Shown piece by piece: positions 38,701-51,413 of a DNA stretch of 64,000 bases. Each line of letters starts with the position of its first letter. Positions within the stretch are counted from its first letter, which is position 1. The stretch covers positions 4,278,001 through 4,342,000 of the forward strand of contig BSDZ01000003.1 in assembly GCA_030268105.1 (NCBI GenBank), in the 5' to 3' direction. A program made the position numbers and the translations under genes. The stretch is from Volvox africanus. Lineage: Eukaryota > Chlorophyta > Chlorophyceae > Chlamydomonadales > Volvocaceae. A model generated the notes under the pieces. That model worked only from the letters and a program-made list of their open reading frames with translations. It did not search any database and had not been told where the DNA came from.

Positions 38701-41700
38701 GCTGCTGCGATCAACGTCTGAAATGCCGCATTCGCAACAGCAACAACACCAGCAAGGACCCCACATGTTTTGTAAATCGTCTCAGCAGCACGGGGTGCTG
38801 CTACAATCTACGCAGCAGCAAGGTCCGCTCCACCAACTACCGCTAGTGCCAACAGTTCAACTTCAGCAACAGCCTCCGCTACTAGCGCCGCAGCAGCCAC
38901 AGGGGCCACAATCACCGTTGCCGCTCTTAATGCATCCGCTGCCAGGCAAGTTAGAGCCTCCGCTGCAGATCCAACAGCTTAAAAGCCTTGTTCATAAAGG
39001 GCGGAATGTGCAAGAGTATTCACACAGAGATCAACGCTGCGAGGATAAATTGGAAGAACAAAATTATCCCAGCAGCGTGCACCAGCGTGCACACGTGCAC
39101 TGGGGCAGCGCGGCAGTGGAAGAGGGCCGTCGGGGGAGCTTTCAGCAGGAGCAGCACCTTCCACAGCCACAAATCTTTGCTGAACAGCACCGTCAGCAAG
39201 GGGCACATCATCACCGGGAGCAACGTCTTAACGCCCAGCAGCTGCAGCAGGAGCAAGTGGTCCAAGAGGCACGTTTGCTGGTGCCGCAGCGCCCGCAGTC
39301 TGGGGACCGGCAGCAAGAGCGGCAGTTGTTTCCGCAGCACTCGCAGCTGCAGACGACACAGCACAATCAGCTTGGAATGTCCGCAGATAAAGCTTCACGG
39401 CTGCATCACCCGATCTTGGCCGGTCCAGCGTGTTTTGATTTTAGCAGCGATGAACAACTGGTGCAACGAGACGGGGTGGATGAAAGGTGGCATGGCCTCG
39501 GGCCTGACGCCAATGAGGTTGCACGGCGATGGTTAGAGCGGGGTAGCCACCAGTCCCTTACTGTCCATAGAACGGTGCCCCTTACCAGTCAGCCCGCTGC
39601 ATTGCCATCTCGCCTCGACCTTACCCCTACCAGTCCTGGTTCAGTGGTAGAACTGGAAGATAGGGCCGGCAGAGTGGATGCGACTGCGCTGGCGCTGATA
39701 GCGCAGATTGAACAACGACTTGCAGCCGAGGAGAAAGAGAAGCCAGGAGAGGAAGGCAAGGCGGAGAAGGAAGGCAAGGCACAGGAGGATGAGAAGGAAA
39801 TGAAGCGGTGGAGGGAAATGCAGGAAGTGGAGGAAAAGCCGCAGGGCGGAGAGCTCCTTGGCCCGCCGCCCAGCTTCGGGGACGACTGGCTCCTCGAGCA
39901 ATTGCGCCGCTGCCTTGATCGTGTAACCCAGGAGATGGACACGATTGCGGCAAGTAGGGCACTTATTTTAGCGGAGGCGCAGCTGTCGTCATGGCAACCT
40001 CTTCGTGAGTCTCGTATGGTTGCATTACAGGCCCTGCAGGACCGTCTGGTGGAAGTAACGGTGGGTACATGGAACGTCCCGAGCATAGGCAAGGCCACAG
40101 CGTTTTTGCAGCTTTAATTTGACTATTTTACCTTTGCATGAGTAATTTAATGGACGCATGGTGGACCGACAACTAAGCACTTATACGCCAAATCTGCAGC
40201 ACGTTTAGGCTGAACGGTTGAGGCTATATCGCTATTGCAACATGGGACACGTCCTGAGCCGTGGACCTGGACAGAAATCCTGCTCAATTTGCTTGGAAGT
40301 ATAGCCTAGCCTAGCATGACACACAGCCAACGTCTCTCTACCCACTTTCAGGCACGGTATAATGCCAGACGGCAGCGGCGACATGCAGGCCGTTGCGGTG
40401 GAGCGTCCTATGCTAGCCTCACCTGCGCTCGGCTAGGGGATAACACTTCCCCTGACCGGGAACCCTCTCAGAAGCAACACAGTTCCCATAGTTCACACAG
40501 GTGTCCATCGCAGCAGCTCCAGTCACCCCGACCCCCCAACCAAGGATTACAGGATGCCACGAGGGACGGCCAACCCAGGAGCTCCTTGAGGAACATCTTA
40601 GCACAGTTGGCCTCGCTGGGGCACACAGTCACGATTGGGGCCCTGGGGCCCAACGCATCCAACATCGCAACTGATGTCGCCACGGCCGCCACGGCGGGAG
40701 AACGTCATTGGAAGAACGGCGGTGACTGCGGGCAATCCTTACGCTTGTTGAAGAGCCTGAACCAATTGGCGCCGCGTGATGCCGCGCCAGTTCTGCAGAG
40801 CCCATCTGCCATTCTAGCGCAGCCAGGCCTTGCAAATCCTCGGCGTCCTGAGACCAGCTTCTCTGCTAAGAAAGTGCTGGCCTCCGGCATGTTTGGGGCC
40901 TTTGGTGCTACCAACGCCTGCGGCAGCTCGCACGCGCTCAGCACTGTCGGTCCAACAGTCGCCACAGCCGTAGGAGGCAGCAAATACAGCGGCAGCTGTC
41001 CTCAGCCGCGCGGACAAACTTTCAACCCAGCTTCCATGGCCCTACTTCAGTCTGCGAGGTCAGCAGTTGCTCCATCAGCAAATATGCCTGCAACAGCAGA
41101 GTCGGCAACGACGGCAGCCGTCGGGCAACAGGTGCGGCTCCATAGAAGTATACTCGAGCGTCTGGGGGCTTGGCAGCAACGTATGCATACCGACAACATT
41201 AGGCCGCCCTGGGACCAGTCGTTGGCTGCCGCCAAGGAGGTCCAACCCCGGCGGCCTGGACCCGGTGGCCGACCAGGGCTGCCGCTGCGAGAACCGTTAA
41301 GCGCACCAGCGAGGAGCGCCAGGTGCGGCACTGCGGCTTTGAGCAGAGGTGCAGTTGCACCCCCCCAGGTGGTCAGTTCCGCACCGGATGCACTGTGGCC
41401 GCATCCTACTGTGTTGCCGCCATCACTGCGGCTGGCACGGCCGCTATCACCACCAGCACCGCAGGCCTATGACGTTTACGAGCGAACCCGTGGCGTGGCA
41501 GCTGTGCGTCCCTGCGCACACGCAGCTACTCCCCGGCTCCTTACCCCAGAGGCTCACAGCCCGATTGCCTCGCCTATCGCAGCACCAAAGTGCGCCCTGA
41601 CGCCAACTGGGAGATGGCCGTCGGTCCTGGAGGCACCTGGTGCCAGCGTGCTGATGCCAGGGAACAGGGAGGAGGCAGAGGAGCTGCGTGCTCTCCATTC

Positions 41701-42548
41701 CCTTGCGAAGTCGCTGCCGCGTTTAGATGCATTAGAACGGATGCAGCTATGGGAGCGTTTGGAGCACTTCCTCGCGCACAAGCTTGCACGAAGCCCCCGT
41801 GGTGGTACACGAGGTTACGATCACCAGTCTTTAAGCTCCAGCATTGGGCAAGGATTTCCGTTTAATGGCTTCGGCGTCGCTGCCGCTGGCGGTATTTACA
41901 ACAGGTCAAATTCGCCGCTGCGCGGCTACGTCACCATGTGGGAGCGCCGCCAGCGCGGAAGCAGCACTGGCAGCGCCGCCGTCGCTAGCTTCAGCCCATG
42001 GGAACGGCGGCCAAGGTATCGTATTGAGGATGGAAAGCACCAATGCCAAGGGAGTGACGGAATAGACAGGACTGCGCGCAGGGTTACGGCAGAACAACTC
42101 CGCCAGTCAATAAGCCTCGGCACCAGCGCCGCTGCTCGCATGGGCACAGGAATGCAGCTTTATGGGGGTCCCGCTCCCGGAGGCGGCAGCTTACTAGACA
42201 CAACACTGGAGGCGGTGCATGACGCGATTGCGCCCAATGCGACCTTGGCACACGCTCTGACGCTTAACTGGCAGACCGTACGGTCGCAGACAGCCAGGAT
42301 GGAGGCGGGCGGGGGTGTGGCAGTGAGGGATACCCCACGCCTCCGATGAGGTGTCTCTGCGTCTTCTGGTGGACCCACCGGGCGGTTACGCCACGCCAGC
42401 ATTTAGCATCGAAGCTCGGGGCGTGGACTTGCAGTCCGCCATGTGCGGGCCGACCGTGAGGTTGAGAAACCCCAGTGAAGTATTCATCTTGACAAATGGC
42501 TATTGCTCGAAGTTTTGTGGAGCCGGCATCCATCTCAGTTTAAGGTGA
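35764..42548 (+). CDS. unrecognised ~2,027-residue low-complexity protein
   Basis: Four exons join in phase to 2,028 codons: 35764-36263, 36601-40060, 40352-42277, 42351-42548. I do not recognise the family. The N-terminus MDVSDLLAESSIDSYL looks like a short conserved helix. It is followed by a Ser/Pro/Ala-rich stretch, Gln/His-rich tracts (about 38730-39370), a charged Glu/Lys coiled coil (about 39690-39840) and a helical block DDWLLEQLRRCLDRVTQEMD. Exon 3 has a helical segment RLDALERMQLWERLEHFL, and near the end ISLGTSAAARMGTG and TLEAVHDAIAPNATLAHAL. A compact C-terminal exon, rich in hydrophobic and Cys/Gly residues, finishes with GIHLSLR. The last intron (42278-42350) is only 73 bp; without it the frame would end at 42349. 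It may be a structural or scaffold protein, but that is a guess. Confidence 0.68.
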
Positions 42549-43885
42549 AGTATGGGCTGGTTGAAGTATGGTCGGCAGCCCGGTACGGGATGCGCGAATT
42601 ACTGTTTGTGACGTTGGGCTATCCTGTGACCAACCAAGTGCTACGCCGAACTTGGCGCTCCGTCTCATTTGTACGGAAGAGTGTGGTGTATTATACCTCG
42701 ATTGATGTAGTGTCAAGCATGTTATCAGTGAAAAACACTCCGGACGATGTCGAGACCCCGGTGGATTGTGAAAGTTGCGAGTCACATTGGCTCGTAGGAG
42801 GAACAGGCAGTTTCATATCTTCGGGCATCGGACTAGGAAATAAGTACATCAAGACCTGCACGCTGATGTGATAATCGTGTCAATTATGGATTCACGCGGG
42901 GCGAAGCGCCGCGCCTGCTCCTGATGGCACCAAGGCAGAAAATCTTGCCACTCGTACGTTGGCATTAGGTACCGATGGACAATTCATAAGGTCAAGAGGC
43001 TTGGGCCAGCTGGTGGCTTGGCGTCATGGTGCCCAGTGCGAGGACTCCTGCAAGTCGTAGCTCTTTCAATGGGACATACCATGATGCTGGTGGCTTGGCC
43101 GAGGTTTGGCTGCTCATTACAACTGTACTGGTGGCGTATGGGGTGTTATGGTGCGATCCGATGGGTGCCATCACAGTCGGATACGGTACTGTTTTCGTGT
43201 ATTTACCTCGTGAACCCATACGTCATATGGGGTGGGCCCTGAGGTACAATAAGATTACAGCGTCACAAGTTGTCGCAGGTTTCGCCTCCGGTTTACCAAA
43301 CAATGTCCCACGCCTTGGCGGCATTGGTGCAAATGCAAGCCCCGTTCCTTCTTATAACAGTTTGTACGAGTGAAATGAAAGGTTGCTCCAGCCCCTCTCA
43401 ATGTTCGGGGCGGATCCTCCTTGGGACAGCGGCATAAATGGCACCATCACTTCTTTCTCGTGCACATTACAACGTCCTATGAAGTGTCCCCATCCCTGCA
43501 GTACATGCAGTCAACAATGTCTCCCCTTAGGATTTCCATGACTATTTCCTATAGGCAAAGCGATCGGTAATAACTTTCAGGAACGACACATATCTACATC
43601 TTGCCGTGTGACGTACGCTAGCTTCCAACATTTGTTCTTCATTGCTACCGTCCGGATGTAAAATATTGTGGCAATATAGACACATACCCTTCGGCGCCCA
43701 AGCACCTGCTGCCCTCAAAACCGCAAAGCACTCACTCTTGCCTTGATTCTGTCCAAATCCAGGATAGTCCCATGGCAACTAAACGTACCAAGCCCGATTC
43801 TCCACTCCAACCTACCCACTACGCACATGTCACACATACACACACACACACACACCTGCCTAAAGGAAAACGCAAGGCGGCGCAG
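42549..43885. other. convergent intergenic region
   Basis: About 1.3 kb between the 3' ends of two convergent genes. Two open plus-strand stretches (42503-42871 and 43026-43373) have no recognisable homology and no clear splice logic. It likely contains both 3'UTRs. Confidence 0.45.
43829..43855. repeat. (CA)n microsatellite
   Basis: A dinucleotide CA run, directly visible, just downstream of the stop of the GFS9/CLEC16A homologue (minus strand), so in its presumed 3'UTR. Confidence 0.85.
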
Positions 43886-46800
43886 CTACTCCATCACTGT
43901 GCTCAGGACGGGGCTGAGGAGCTCACAGTACAGCGCCCGCAACCGGTGGGCTGACTGCTCGACCAATTGCCGCGCATTCCCGGCGCGTTCCGCATCCGGG
44001 AAGGCAAGCACCCAATGGCCGTCAACCAGGTGCCGCAGCGCCCCCAACAGCCCACCCTTGCGGCCTGCTGCAGCAGAGCGTAGCAGGCGCAGCAGTCCTC
44101 GCACGGAAGGTCGCACGTGCACGTGCAGCCACTTAGCCACGTTCTTGTTCACAGATGGGTCGCAGCCCAGCAACGGTGATACGGATAGCACTACACCGGC
44201 GTTCAGTCGTGTGGGAGCCGGGTCAGCGAGCACCACGGCTGGCGAGCTGTACAGAACGACAGACTGTGAGCCGGTGTCAGACAGGAGAGCCTGCAAGGAG
44301 CAGAGATCGGGCGTGCCGTCGCAGCGAGGCCTAAGACTAGTATGGAACAGGAGCGCAAGCAGAAGTGAACAAGGCCTAGGTCATAGCCGGGTAAGATTAT
44401 GGAGAGCTCATGATCACCGGATGCCGAGTGACGGCAAAGGTGTAGCGACGCGGAATGCAAATGGCTAGAAGTTATACTAGTCACGCCTTACTTGTGGGTT
44501 CTGTAGATACTCGCCCACGCGACGCAGCGCAGGCCCCGCAGCCGCGAAGTAAACCCGCCGTTCTTGGCCTGGGGAGAAGGAGACGATGCAGGGTATCGCC
44601 GAGTCCGCCTGCACATAAACATAGAGATGGCGTGGGATGGTAAGCAGGATGGTTCCTTGGCTCGGACTTCGTCCGTAACAACGAATCGAAAAACGCTGCA
44701 CGCACCGTGTTAATCCAGCACATGGAACAGCGAACACATTCCAACCAGCATCTCACAACCAAGAACGTTATGGCTCACAAACGGGCCCACAGACCCTTCG
44801 TCCCGAACTCCCTCTCAATCAGGTGTTCCATCCGCATGCCCACCTGCAACTCCACCTCCTGGCCTTCCAGGACGTCCCATTCGCGTCCTTCCACGTCGGT
44901 GCCAGCGGGAGGGGGAACCGTTGGCGGCGGCGTCCGTTCCGTCGTCCCTTTGCATAGGAGGTCGTGCACGAGCAGCAGCGCCACCAGTCGTGACACTGCG
45001 TGGTAACTGTGCAACGCAGCTACAGCAGAATTGCCTAGGCCCTGGTCGTTGCGGCTCGCCGCGGAGGGGCCTGGCAAAAGGAATAAGGCCACAGGGGGGA
45101 CACCTTAGGTAGTGGATGCCACGACAGTCTTGCCTAGTAAGATTTGACCGATTCAACTAATGGCCACACATAGCGGTCCCCTTCACCCAGAATATACACA
45201 GAATGATTATGCAGCTTGAAGACGCCGAAAGGAAAATGACTCCCACTCCCTTAAAACCATCCATCTGGCACATACCTCGTGCGGTCTGGCGCGGGTACAG
45301 ATGTGGGCCCCCCACGAGCTGCTCCGCGCCCGTCCGCAGCACCGGCCGCATTACCGCGTCGTGCGCCGTGGGCCACTCCATCACCAACATTGCTACTAGT
45401 GCGTCGCACCATATGCCACCCACTTCGTCCAGCACTGCGCTTGCCGCTGAAACGGCTGCCACACGCAATGCCTCACGCTGACTGCTGTTCAGCTCGCACG
45501 CCCAGCCGGCGGTGCTGCCGGGATCAAGCGGGTGTGGCAGAGAATTGGGATGCGCCTGTGGCAGTCCAAATCCACTAGGGCTGGCAACGCCGGCTTCGGG
45601 AACTGTACAGCTTGCGCTGGCCAGCAAGCTCGAAAGAGGCTGACACACCGGTCCGGCTGCTTCGGCGCCTAGCTGCTGAGTCTGTTGCTGCTGCTTGTTA
45701 AGGTCGTGCTGCTCTTTAGCACGGGGATACAGCTCCTGTAGCAGGTGTCCCACATGCCAGAGCCCTGTCACGGGCAGCAGCTTCATGGACAAGAGCTCAA
45801 ACAGTGCATCGAGCACATCAGTGCTATCCGCAACTGCCACAGGTCGTGCGTGTGCAGCACAAGGAGGGCCGGAGAGCAATGGAGCTGGTGCTGGCGGCGG
45901 TGGTGCCGGTGCTGCTGGCGGCGGCGGTGGTGGCTGCATGGCGGTGACTGCTACCTCGGTGCTTGAACCGGAGCTGTTTTGGTGCGAACCGCTCGGGGCT
46001 GCATCTATTTTTACCTCTGGCTGGCCAGGACCCCAGCTGCTCGAGTCCTGGACAGACGGAGGTATAGAAGACGCGGACGCGTCCGCTAAGGCGCCTGGAG
46101 GCATCGTTGAAGTGCTAGAGCTGTTCACGCAAGCGGAGCCCAAATCGCTGCTAGACGCGGCACTCTGTAGCCCCGGCATAGCAGGCTCGGGAGTAATATC
46201 CAGAGCCCCAATGGACTCAACCAGTTTGAGCATAGGCGCCCCGGCGCTTGCAACAACGCGTGAAGCATGCCTATTCGTTTCTTTAACCGGGTTGTGTTTT
46301 GTGGCCTCCATCGCGTCTGCCTCCGCCCTTGGCCCCGGCCCCACGCCCCTTGACTCCACCGGCGCTTCTGCCACTGCCAAAGGTGCTCCTTGCGAAGCTT
46401 CCCATATCCCGGTACCTAACAGCTGGCTTCCTGCCTCCATTCCCACAGGCAATACTGCAGAAGTAGTGACCTGCTGCGTTCTCGAAAGCGACGGCTCCAG
46501 AAGGCTGTCTAGTAAGTGTTGTGACGCAGTGCTTGAGGAGTTAATAGGGCCCAATGCAGCGCCCAGTAGGTCATTGGACTTGACATTTGGCCCTGTTAAG
46601 ACAGTTAAGTCTGATGCGGCCGCGGACATTGCCACGTCGTGATCTACGTCTAATAAGTCGGCAAGTGCCCCTGACCTCCCAGCCTTTGGTACGCCGATGG
46701 GTGTTAATGTACTCGACCCGACCCTGTCTGTGCTGGCGGTTCGGGTGCCTATCACGGGTGCTGCTACCGACGCTGGCATGTCGTCAAGACCTAGGAGGTC

Positions 46801-49225
46801 CGCCTTCAACTCCTCAGGCTGCTGGAACGCCGGCTGCACTTGCATAACTGGGGATCCCGCGTTACCCATCCCCAGAAGGTCCACGTCCAAGTCCGACGCA
46901 GAGCACAGAAAATCGCCCCCGGAAGCGGTCTCAGATGCGCCGTTTGCCAGCAGCGACGGGGCCACATCACGTTGCATCAAAACGCTGCCTCGCTCCATCG
47001 TCCCCGCTAGAGAACTTGTCATGCCGTCGGGTTCAGGCGCATACAAGTGGTCTCCAAGAAGATCCTGTGTGCGCACCTGACTTGGGTCTGCCTCCCTGGT
47101 GGTATATTTCGTCTCCGCCTCTGATCCCAGGTCCCCGGCCAGTGCTTCGCTATAAGGCCCGGCGCCGGCCCCGTTGTTCTGGTCCAACCCGTCGCCGAGC
47201 TCCTGCTGTGCGAGCACCCATTTAGAGGCCTCCTCTAAGTGGGTCCACAGTAAATGGTATCCAAACACTATTAAGTTTGCACCGGCAATCCCGGTCGCAA
47301 CCGTTGCCACAGGTCGCGCTGCCTCCTCCACCGGGTCCGGAGGTGACCCAGCCTCTAGGCAACGCTCTGGAACTGGCAGGAGGTCTTCATGCAGCTGGCA
47401 GGCGGCACATGCGCCCGCGGTGCATGCCTCATGCAAGTCCGAAGCCCGAGAACGTGGCACTATCCCCAGCAATGCGAGCACCTCTGGAGCGATGTGGTGG
47501 TTCTGCATTATTGCAACAAGGCAGCGCAATGCTGCCGGCACTGCCCGATGGTCACTGGAGTGTAAAACCGAAACCAACGCTGATCGGCAGCTCGGGTACC
47601 CATTTCGCGGTTCCAGCATTGCCAGCGCCAGGTTGTGCAGTAGCGGTGTGTACGCAATCAGCACGAACAACCGCTCTAGGCAATACAGGCTGCAGGTGGC
47701 CCGGACGAAGGACGGCGATCCGGCAGGCCCGGGCGACGAGGGCGCCGTGCCACTGGCACTAGTGCGGCGCGGACCTACGAGCATGTGGCATCCAGAACAC
47801 GAGGCGGGCTGCATGGTTGGCAAATTCTGAGTGTAAACTCAAGTCCCGATAAAGCTCAGATGCACCCAAGCCTCAAAATAGCGCACAAAAGTTGCCTGGC
47901 AAACGCCTAGTCGATAAATTCAACAGCCCCCAGAGAATTGCTGTGCACTGACCTGAGTTACTTAGGGGCATACTTTTGCGGCTGCCGTATTCCAGTAGAG
48001 GGCGCAGGAGAAACGGCCCGATCAAAGACACCCAGAGCTGTTCAGCTACCAAGTGTGCTAGCCTCGGATGAGCTGCAAGAAGACCAATGCGGGCAAAGTC
48101 AAGCGCCAATTAAGACCTGTCATTCGCCGTTTACCCAGCCTGTACGAATCGCTACAGCCCGGTGAAAGTAAGTGGCCATCTACACTCACACTTCCCATCT
48201 CCATTTTCCCCAAACTCTCCGCATTAGCAGGTACATACAAAACTCGGTTTTAACGCGCGCAACGTACCCGTAGTCAAAATGTCTGCTACGTATGACACCA
48301 TGTCCTCCACTTCCGCTAGCTGAGAATCCAGTGAGGACAGCACCTGTGCACTGAACCCCTCTGCGGCTGTCATGCGTTTGTCCAGAATCTGCAAGGGATC
48401 AGCAAAGGAGGCAGCGTAACGTAAAGCGCCGACCCAAGGGTCAGAGCACTGGGCTTGCCAGGTAATAAACTCCGCCCTCAGTCCTCTCCACATATCCATA
48501 GGAAGTACCTTGATTTGGTCAGAAATGTACCCTGCCATCTCGGCAAAGTAAGCAGTTGCTGGGGGCTGACACACAAAATCCTGGATGTGCTCGTCTGGCA
48601 CGGAGTAAACGTTGAGCGTAAGTGTTCGGACCCCAGCCCGAACCATGCCCTCCTTGTGGTGTGCAAACTTGACTGCCTCCGAGTAAAGAGGGAAAGTGCA
48701 TTCACTTTCACGCCGGTCGAAGAAGAACTGCACCGTGCGTGCGTTAAGTTTCAGGCTGATAGTTTTAAGGAAGGAGATGTAGTAACCCAGTACTTCCTCG
48801 TCGTCAAAGTCGAACCTGATCTCCACGATATTGTTGATGTGGTTGTTGCTGAACAGAAAGTAGGTCCCGGTCTCGCTCCGAATGTTCTGTATGATAATAC
48901 TTAACGTTTGCAGGACCTGTTTTGCTACGTCGCCCGTGCGATTCGCCGGCTGCTGCAAGACCCGGTGCAGGTAGTGCATAATGTTGTTCTCCAGAAAGTA
49001 ATCGAAAATGCGAGGTTCATTTTGGTCGCCCCATATCATAAACTCTGCAATTGAGCGAATCGTCTCCACCACCAAGGCACGGTTGGCTTCCGTCACCACC
49101 TGATTCTTGTTGAGGACATCAGATAAAGCCCTCAGCTCCTCAAACGTGAACCTGGTTCGTCCAGAACCCGCAGTCCCTGTAAACAGAGACTGCCAAAAAT
49201 TCTTTCTTAGAAAGCTTTCAAACAT
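43886..49225 (-). CDS. GFS9: CLEC16A / TT9-GFS9 family endomembrane trafficking protein
   Basis: Peripheral membrane protein of Golgi/endosomes needed for vacuolar traffic in plants (TT9/GFS9) and for endolysosome and mitophagy control in animals (CLEC16A). Exons on the minus strand: 49225-48268, 48072-47953, 47837-45276, 45070 to about 44779, one ending at 44492, and 44290-43886; about 1,500 residues. Exon 1 is the FPL domain: LNKNQVVTEANRALVVETIR, EFMIWGDQNEPRIFDYFLE, FSNNHINNIVEIRFDF and YYISFLKTISLKLNARTVQF follow CLEC16A closely. Exon 2 adds LAHLVAEQLWVSLIGPFLL. The 2.56-kb exon 3 starts with a helical block, then a long disordered region with repeated DLLG/LLD motifs, poly-Pro and Ala, then a second helical block. 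The last exons (AIPCIVSFSPGQERRVYF, VVLSVSPLLG, KWLHVHVRPS) resemble the plant C-terminus. The join between exons 4 and 5 (about 44779 to 44690-44600) is not settled. Confidence 0.91.
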
Positions 49226-49768
49226 CGTGGTCGTCCCTGCAGCTGGGACTTGAAGAACCCTTCACCACCCAAATTGGTATATAGTTATGATTTAATGTTA
49301 GCCTACATATTTCATCAACATAACACCACGAGCAGGAAGGACGGAAGTGACAGGGGTGGAAATCAAGAGGTCAGAAGCAATTGTCAAGCATGTAGGCTGT
49401 AAATCCCACAATAAAGGAGGACACCACGAACATTTGACTAATTAAGGGTAAAAACCCTTCAACCTTCTCATCCACGACATTGAATGGCGACATGATGCAC
49501 GGCATATTGCTTCGAGCTGTGGACTTCGCACTTTGAGCCAAATAGCGCAAGAAGTGTAGCGATTAGTAGCCAAGGTTTTTAGTGCTGTGTATACATTAAA
49601 CCACCTGCTTCGAATTCGCCTGATTCAGAGGTCAAGCACTTCCCAGACGCAGATTGGCAGCGAATAAACGCGAAAAGAATATCAAGGTTCTTGGCTTTAG
49701 GGGTGCGGCTAAAGATTGATACAGGCCGCGGGTGGGTTGCGCACTTGGCTCCTGCTTTCGTGTAAGGC
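49226..49768. promoter_or_regulatory. bidirectional promoter region
   Basis: Spacer of 543 bp between divergent starts of the GFS9/CLEC16A homologue (minus) and the LRR gene (plus). It is relatively AT-rich. No specific site was assigned. Confidence 0.45.
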
Positions 49769-51413
49769 ATGGCGCCCAAGAAGAAGGCTGGAGGCAAGAA
49801 AAAGAAGAAAGACGATGGAGCCGAACCCCCACATGATGCTTGCTGGGAACGGGTGAGTAGAGTAGTTTACATGTGCGCATCTAATGCATGGTTGAGCCAG
49901 ACACCTTCCCCGCGCAAGCAGGCGGTCGAGAGTGGAGTTTGGGAGAAACCTGTAACGGATCTGCCAGATGCAAACACTTGGCCTACATGGGGCGCATTGC
50001 GGGAGCGTGTGCTGACAGCTTGCCGTGAGGTGCGAATGAGTGCGTCAGCAATCCGGATGTGGGGTGCGATGCATTGCTAGAGAACCTCAGGAGAAAAATG
50101 TGGGTCACCTCTGACTCGGAATGTCGGGGTCCGCAGCGAAGCCTCTGCACAACATTCTTGCACCCCTGTGGGAAGAGCATTACGGGCGCCGTATCGACGC
50201 GTGTCGAATTACAGTCGTATAGCACATTAAGCGTCTGTTGCAAAGGGATCTCAGCACGAAACCCGTTTCTGCAGGGTAAGAAGCATGCATTAACGTATCC
50301 TTGCAGTCTACTTCTACTGTCTCTTAGCACCGACACCAGGCTTGGATGTCGTGCTTTGTGACTCACTTTGCAGATTAGGATAAACAACACCGCATCACTT
50401 CGCGACGCGTTTGCCAACGAGATCGTGAAGCTATCACCCCCGGAGCTTACGTTGGTGGACTTGCACGGGTCGTCCAACCTTCGCAACTTCACGCTGTCAC
50501 CCATGGCAACCTGCCCCAAACTGGCGGACTTGGACCTTTCGGACTGCTCCTCATTAGAATACGTGCTTTTGCAGAGCCAGACCCTGCGCTCGGTTAATCT
50601 CCGCAAATGTGGTGCCCTTACCAAGGTGCGATTGCAAACCTTCCCCGTGATGGGGCGCTTTTTCAGGGTGTTAATGATGGAGTGTTGATTTGTAACCGCT
50701 GGGCAATGAGCTGTCCCCGCTGTCGATGAAGTGTCTGTCCGCATGGTACTTGATTCCTTTCATAACTGTTCTTGACCCATTGCATATACTCTGGGTTGGT
50801 ATATTTGGTGCTGGGTTCTGTCCTCTCACGCAGGCGCTCATACACTGCCCTCGGCTCAACAAACTGAGCATAACGGATTGCGGACAGCTTGAAACAATTA
50901 TGCTGTGGACAGACGAGCTTACCGAGCTGGATCTCACTGGTGCGTATGTCCTGTCGACAGCATTTGGTGGGACGTATACTTGCATGACCGCGAAAATGTG
51001 TGGCAAGCACTTGTGAAATAGTCCCTACCGCCATCAATACAACTACTGCCGTTACATGCCGTAGCATTCCTTATGTAACATCGGAGCATGACTTAAGGTA
51101 TAACCACATGGCTAAGGAGGGCGGCTAGGGTGTTCCTTAGTAACGCTCCGGACAATACATCTGACCTTCATACACCACAGGCTGCAACAACCTATCGGTC
51201 GTCAAGCTGCAGTGCCCCAACCTGCTGGACTCCAAAATTCCGCCACTCAACCTTCCACCGGCGCACGTCAAACCCACCCACCCGCCAATATCGTCACTCC
51301 TAAAGGAAAACCTCACGGCCGCCGCACATAAGGCCGCCTCCGAAAAGGAGCAACAGGACGTTGTCAAGGACACCACGGATTCGATCATCCCCCACGTCTT
51401 CCGCCCATTCTAA
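49769..51413 (+). CDS. small leucine-rich-repeat protein with Lys-rich N-terminus
   Basis: Five exons join in phase to 261 codons: 49769-49852, 49922-50029, 50374-50625, 50834-50939, 51181-51413. The N-terminus MAPKKKAGGKKKKKDD is strongly basic. A conserved-looking segment follows (LPDANTWPTWGALRERVLT), then cysteine-containing LRRs of the F-box/RNI kind: LTLVDLHGSSNLRNFTL, PKLADLDLSDCSSLEYVLL, LRSVNLRKCGALTK, LNKLSITDCGQLETIML, LTELDLTGCNNLSVVKL. The C-terminus is a helix with PPISSLLKENLTAAA and ends in IIPHVFRPF. No F-box or membrane segment is seen. Function is unknown; it is probably a protein-interaction module. Compact size, basic start and the company of IFT57 and a NEK kinase make an axonemal or basal-body role conceivable, but this is only inference. 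Confidence 0.78.

Noticed and set aside
42503..43373. Two open frames downstream of the large unrecognised gene
   Set aside because: No homology, no consistent splice phase with the gene upstream, and composition like surrounding non-coding DNA.
45695..46642. 315-codon plus-strand open frame
   Set aside because: Lies antisense to the large exon of the GFS9/CLEC16A homologue, whose minus-strand frame is conserved and in phase with its other exons.
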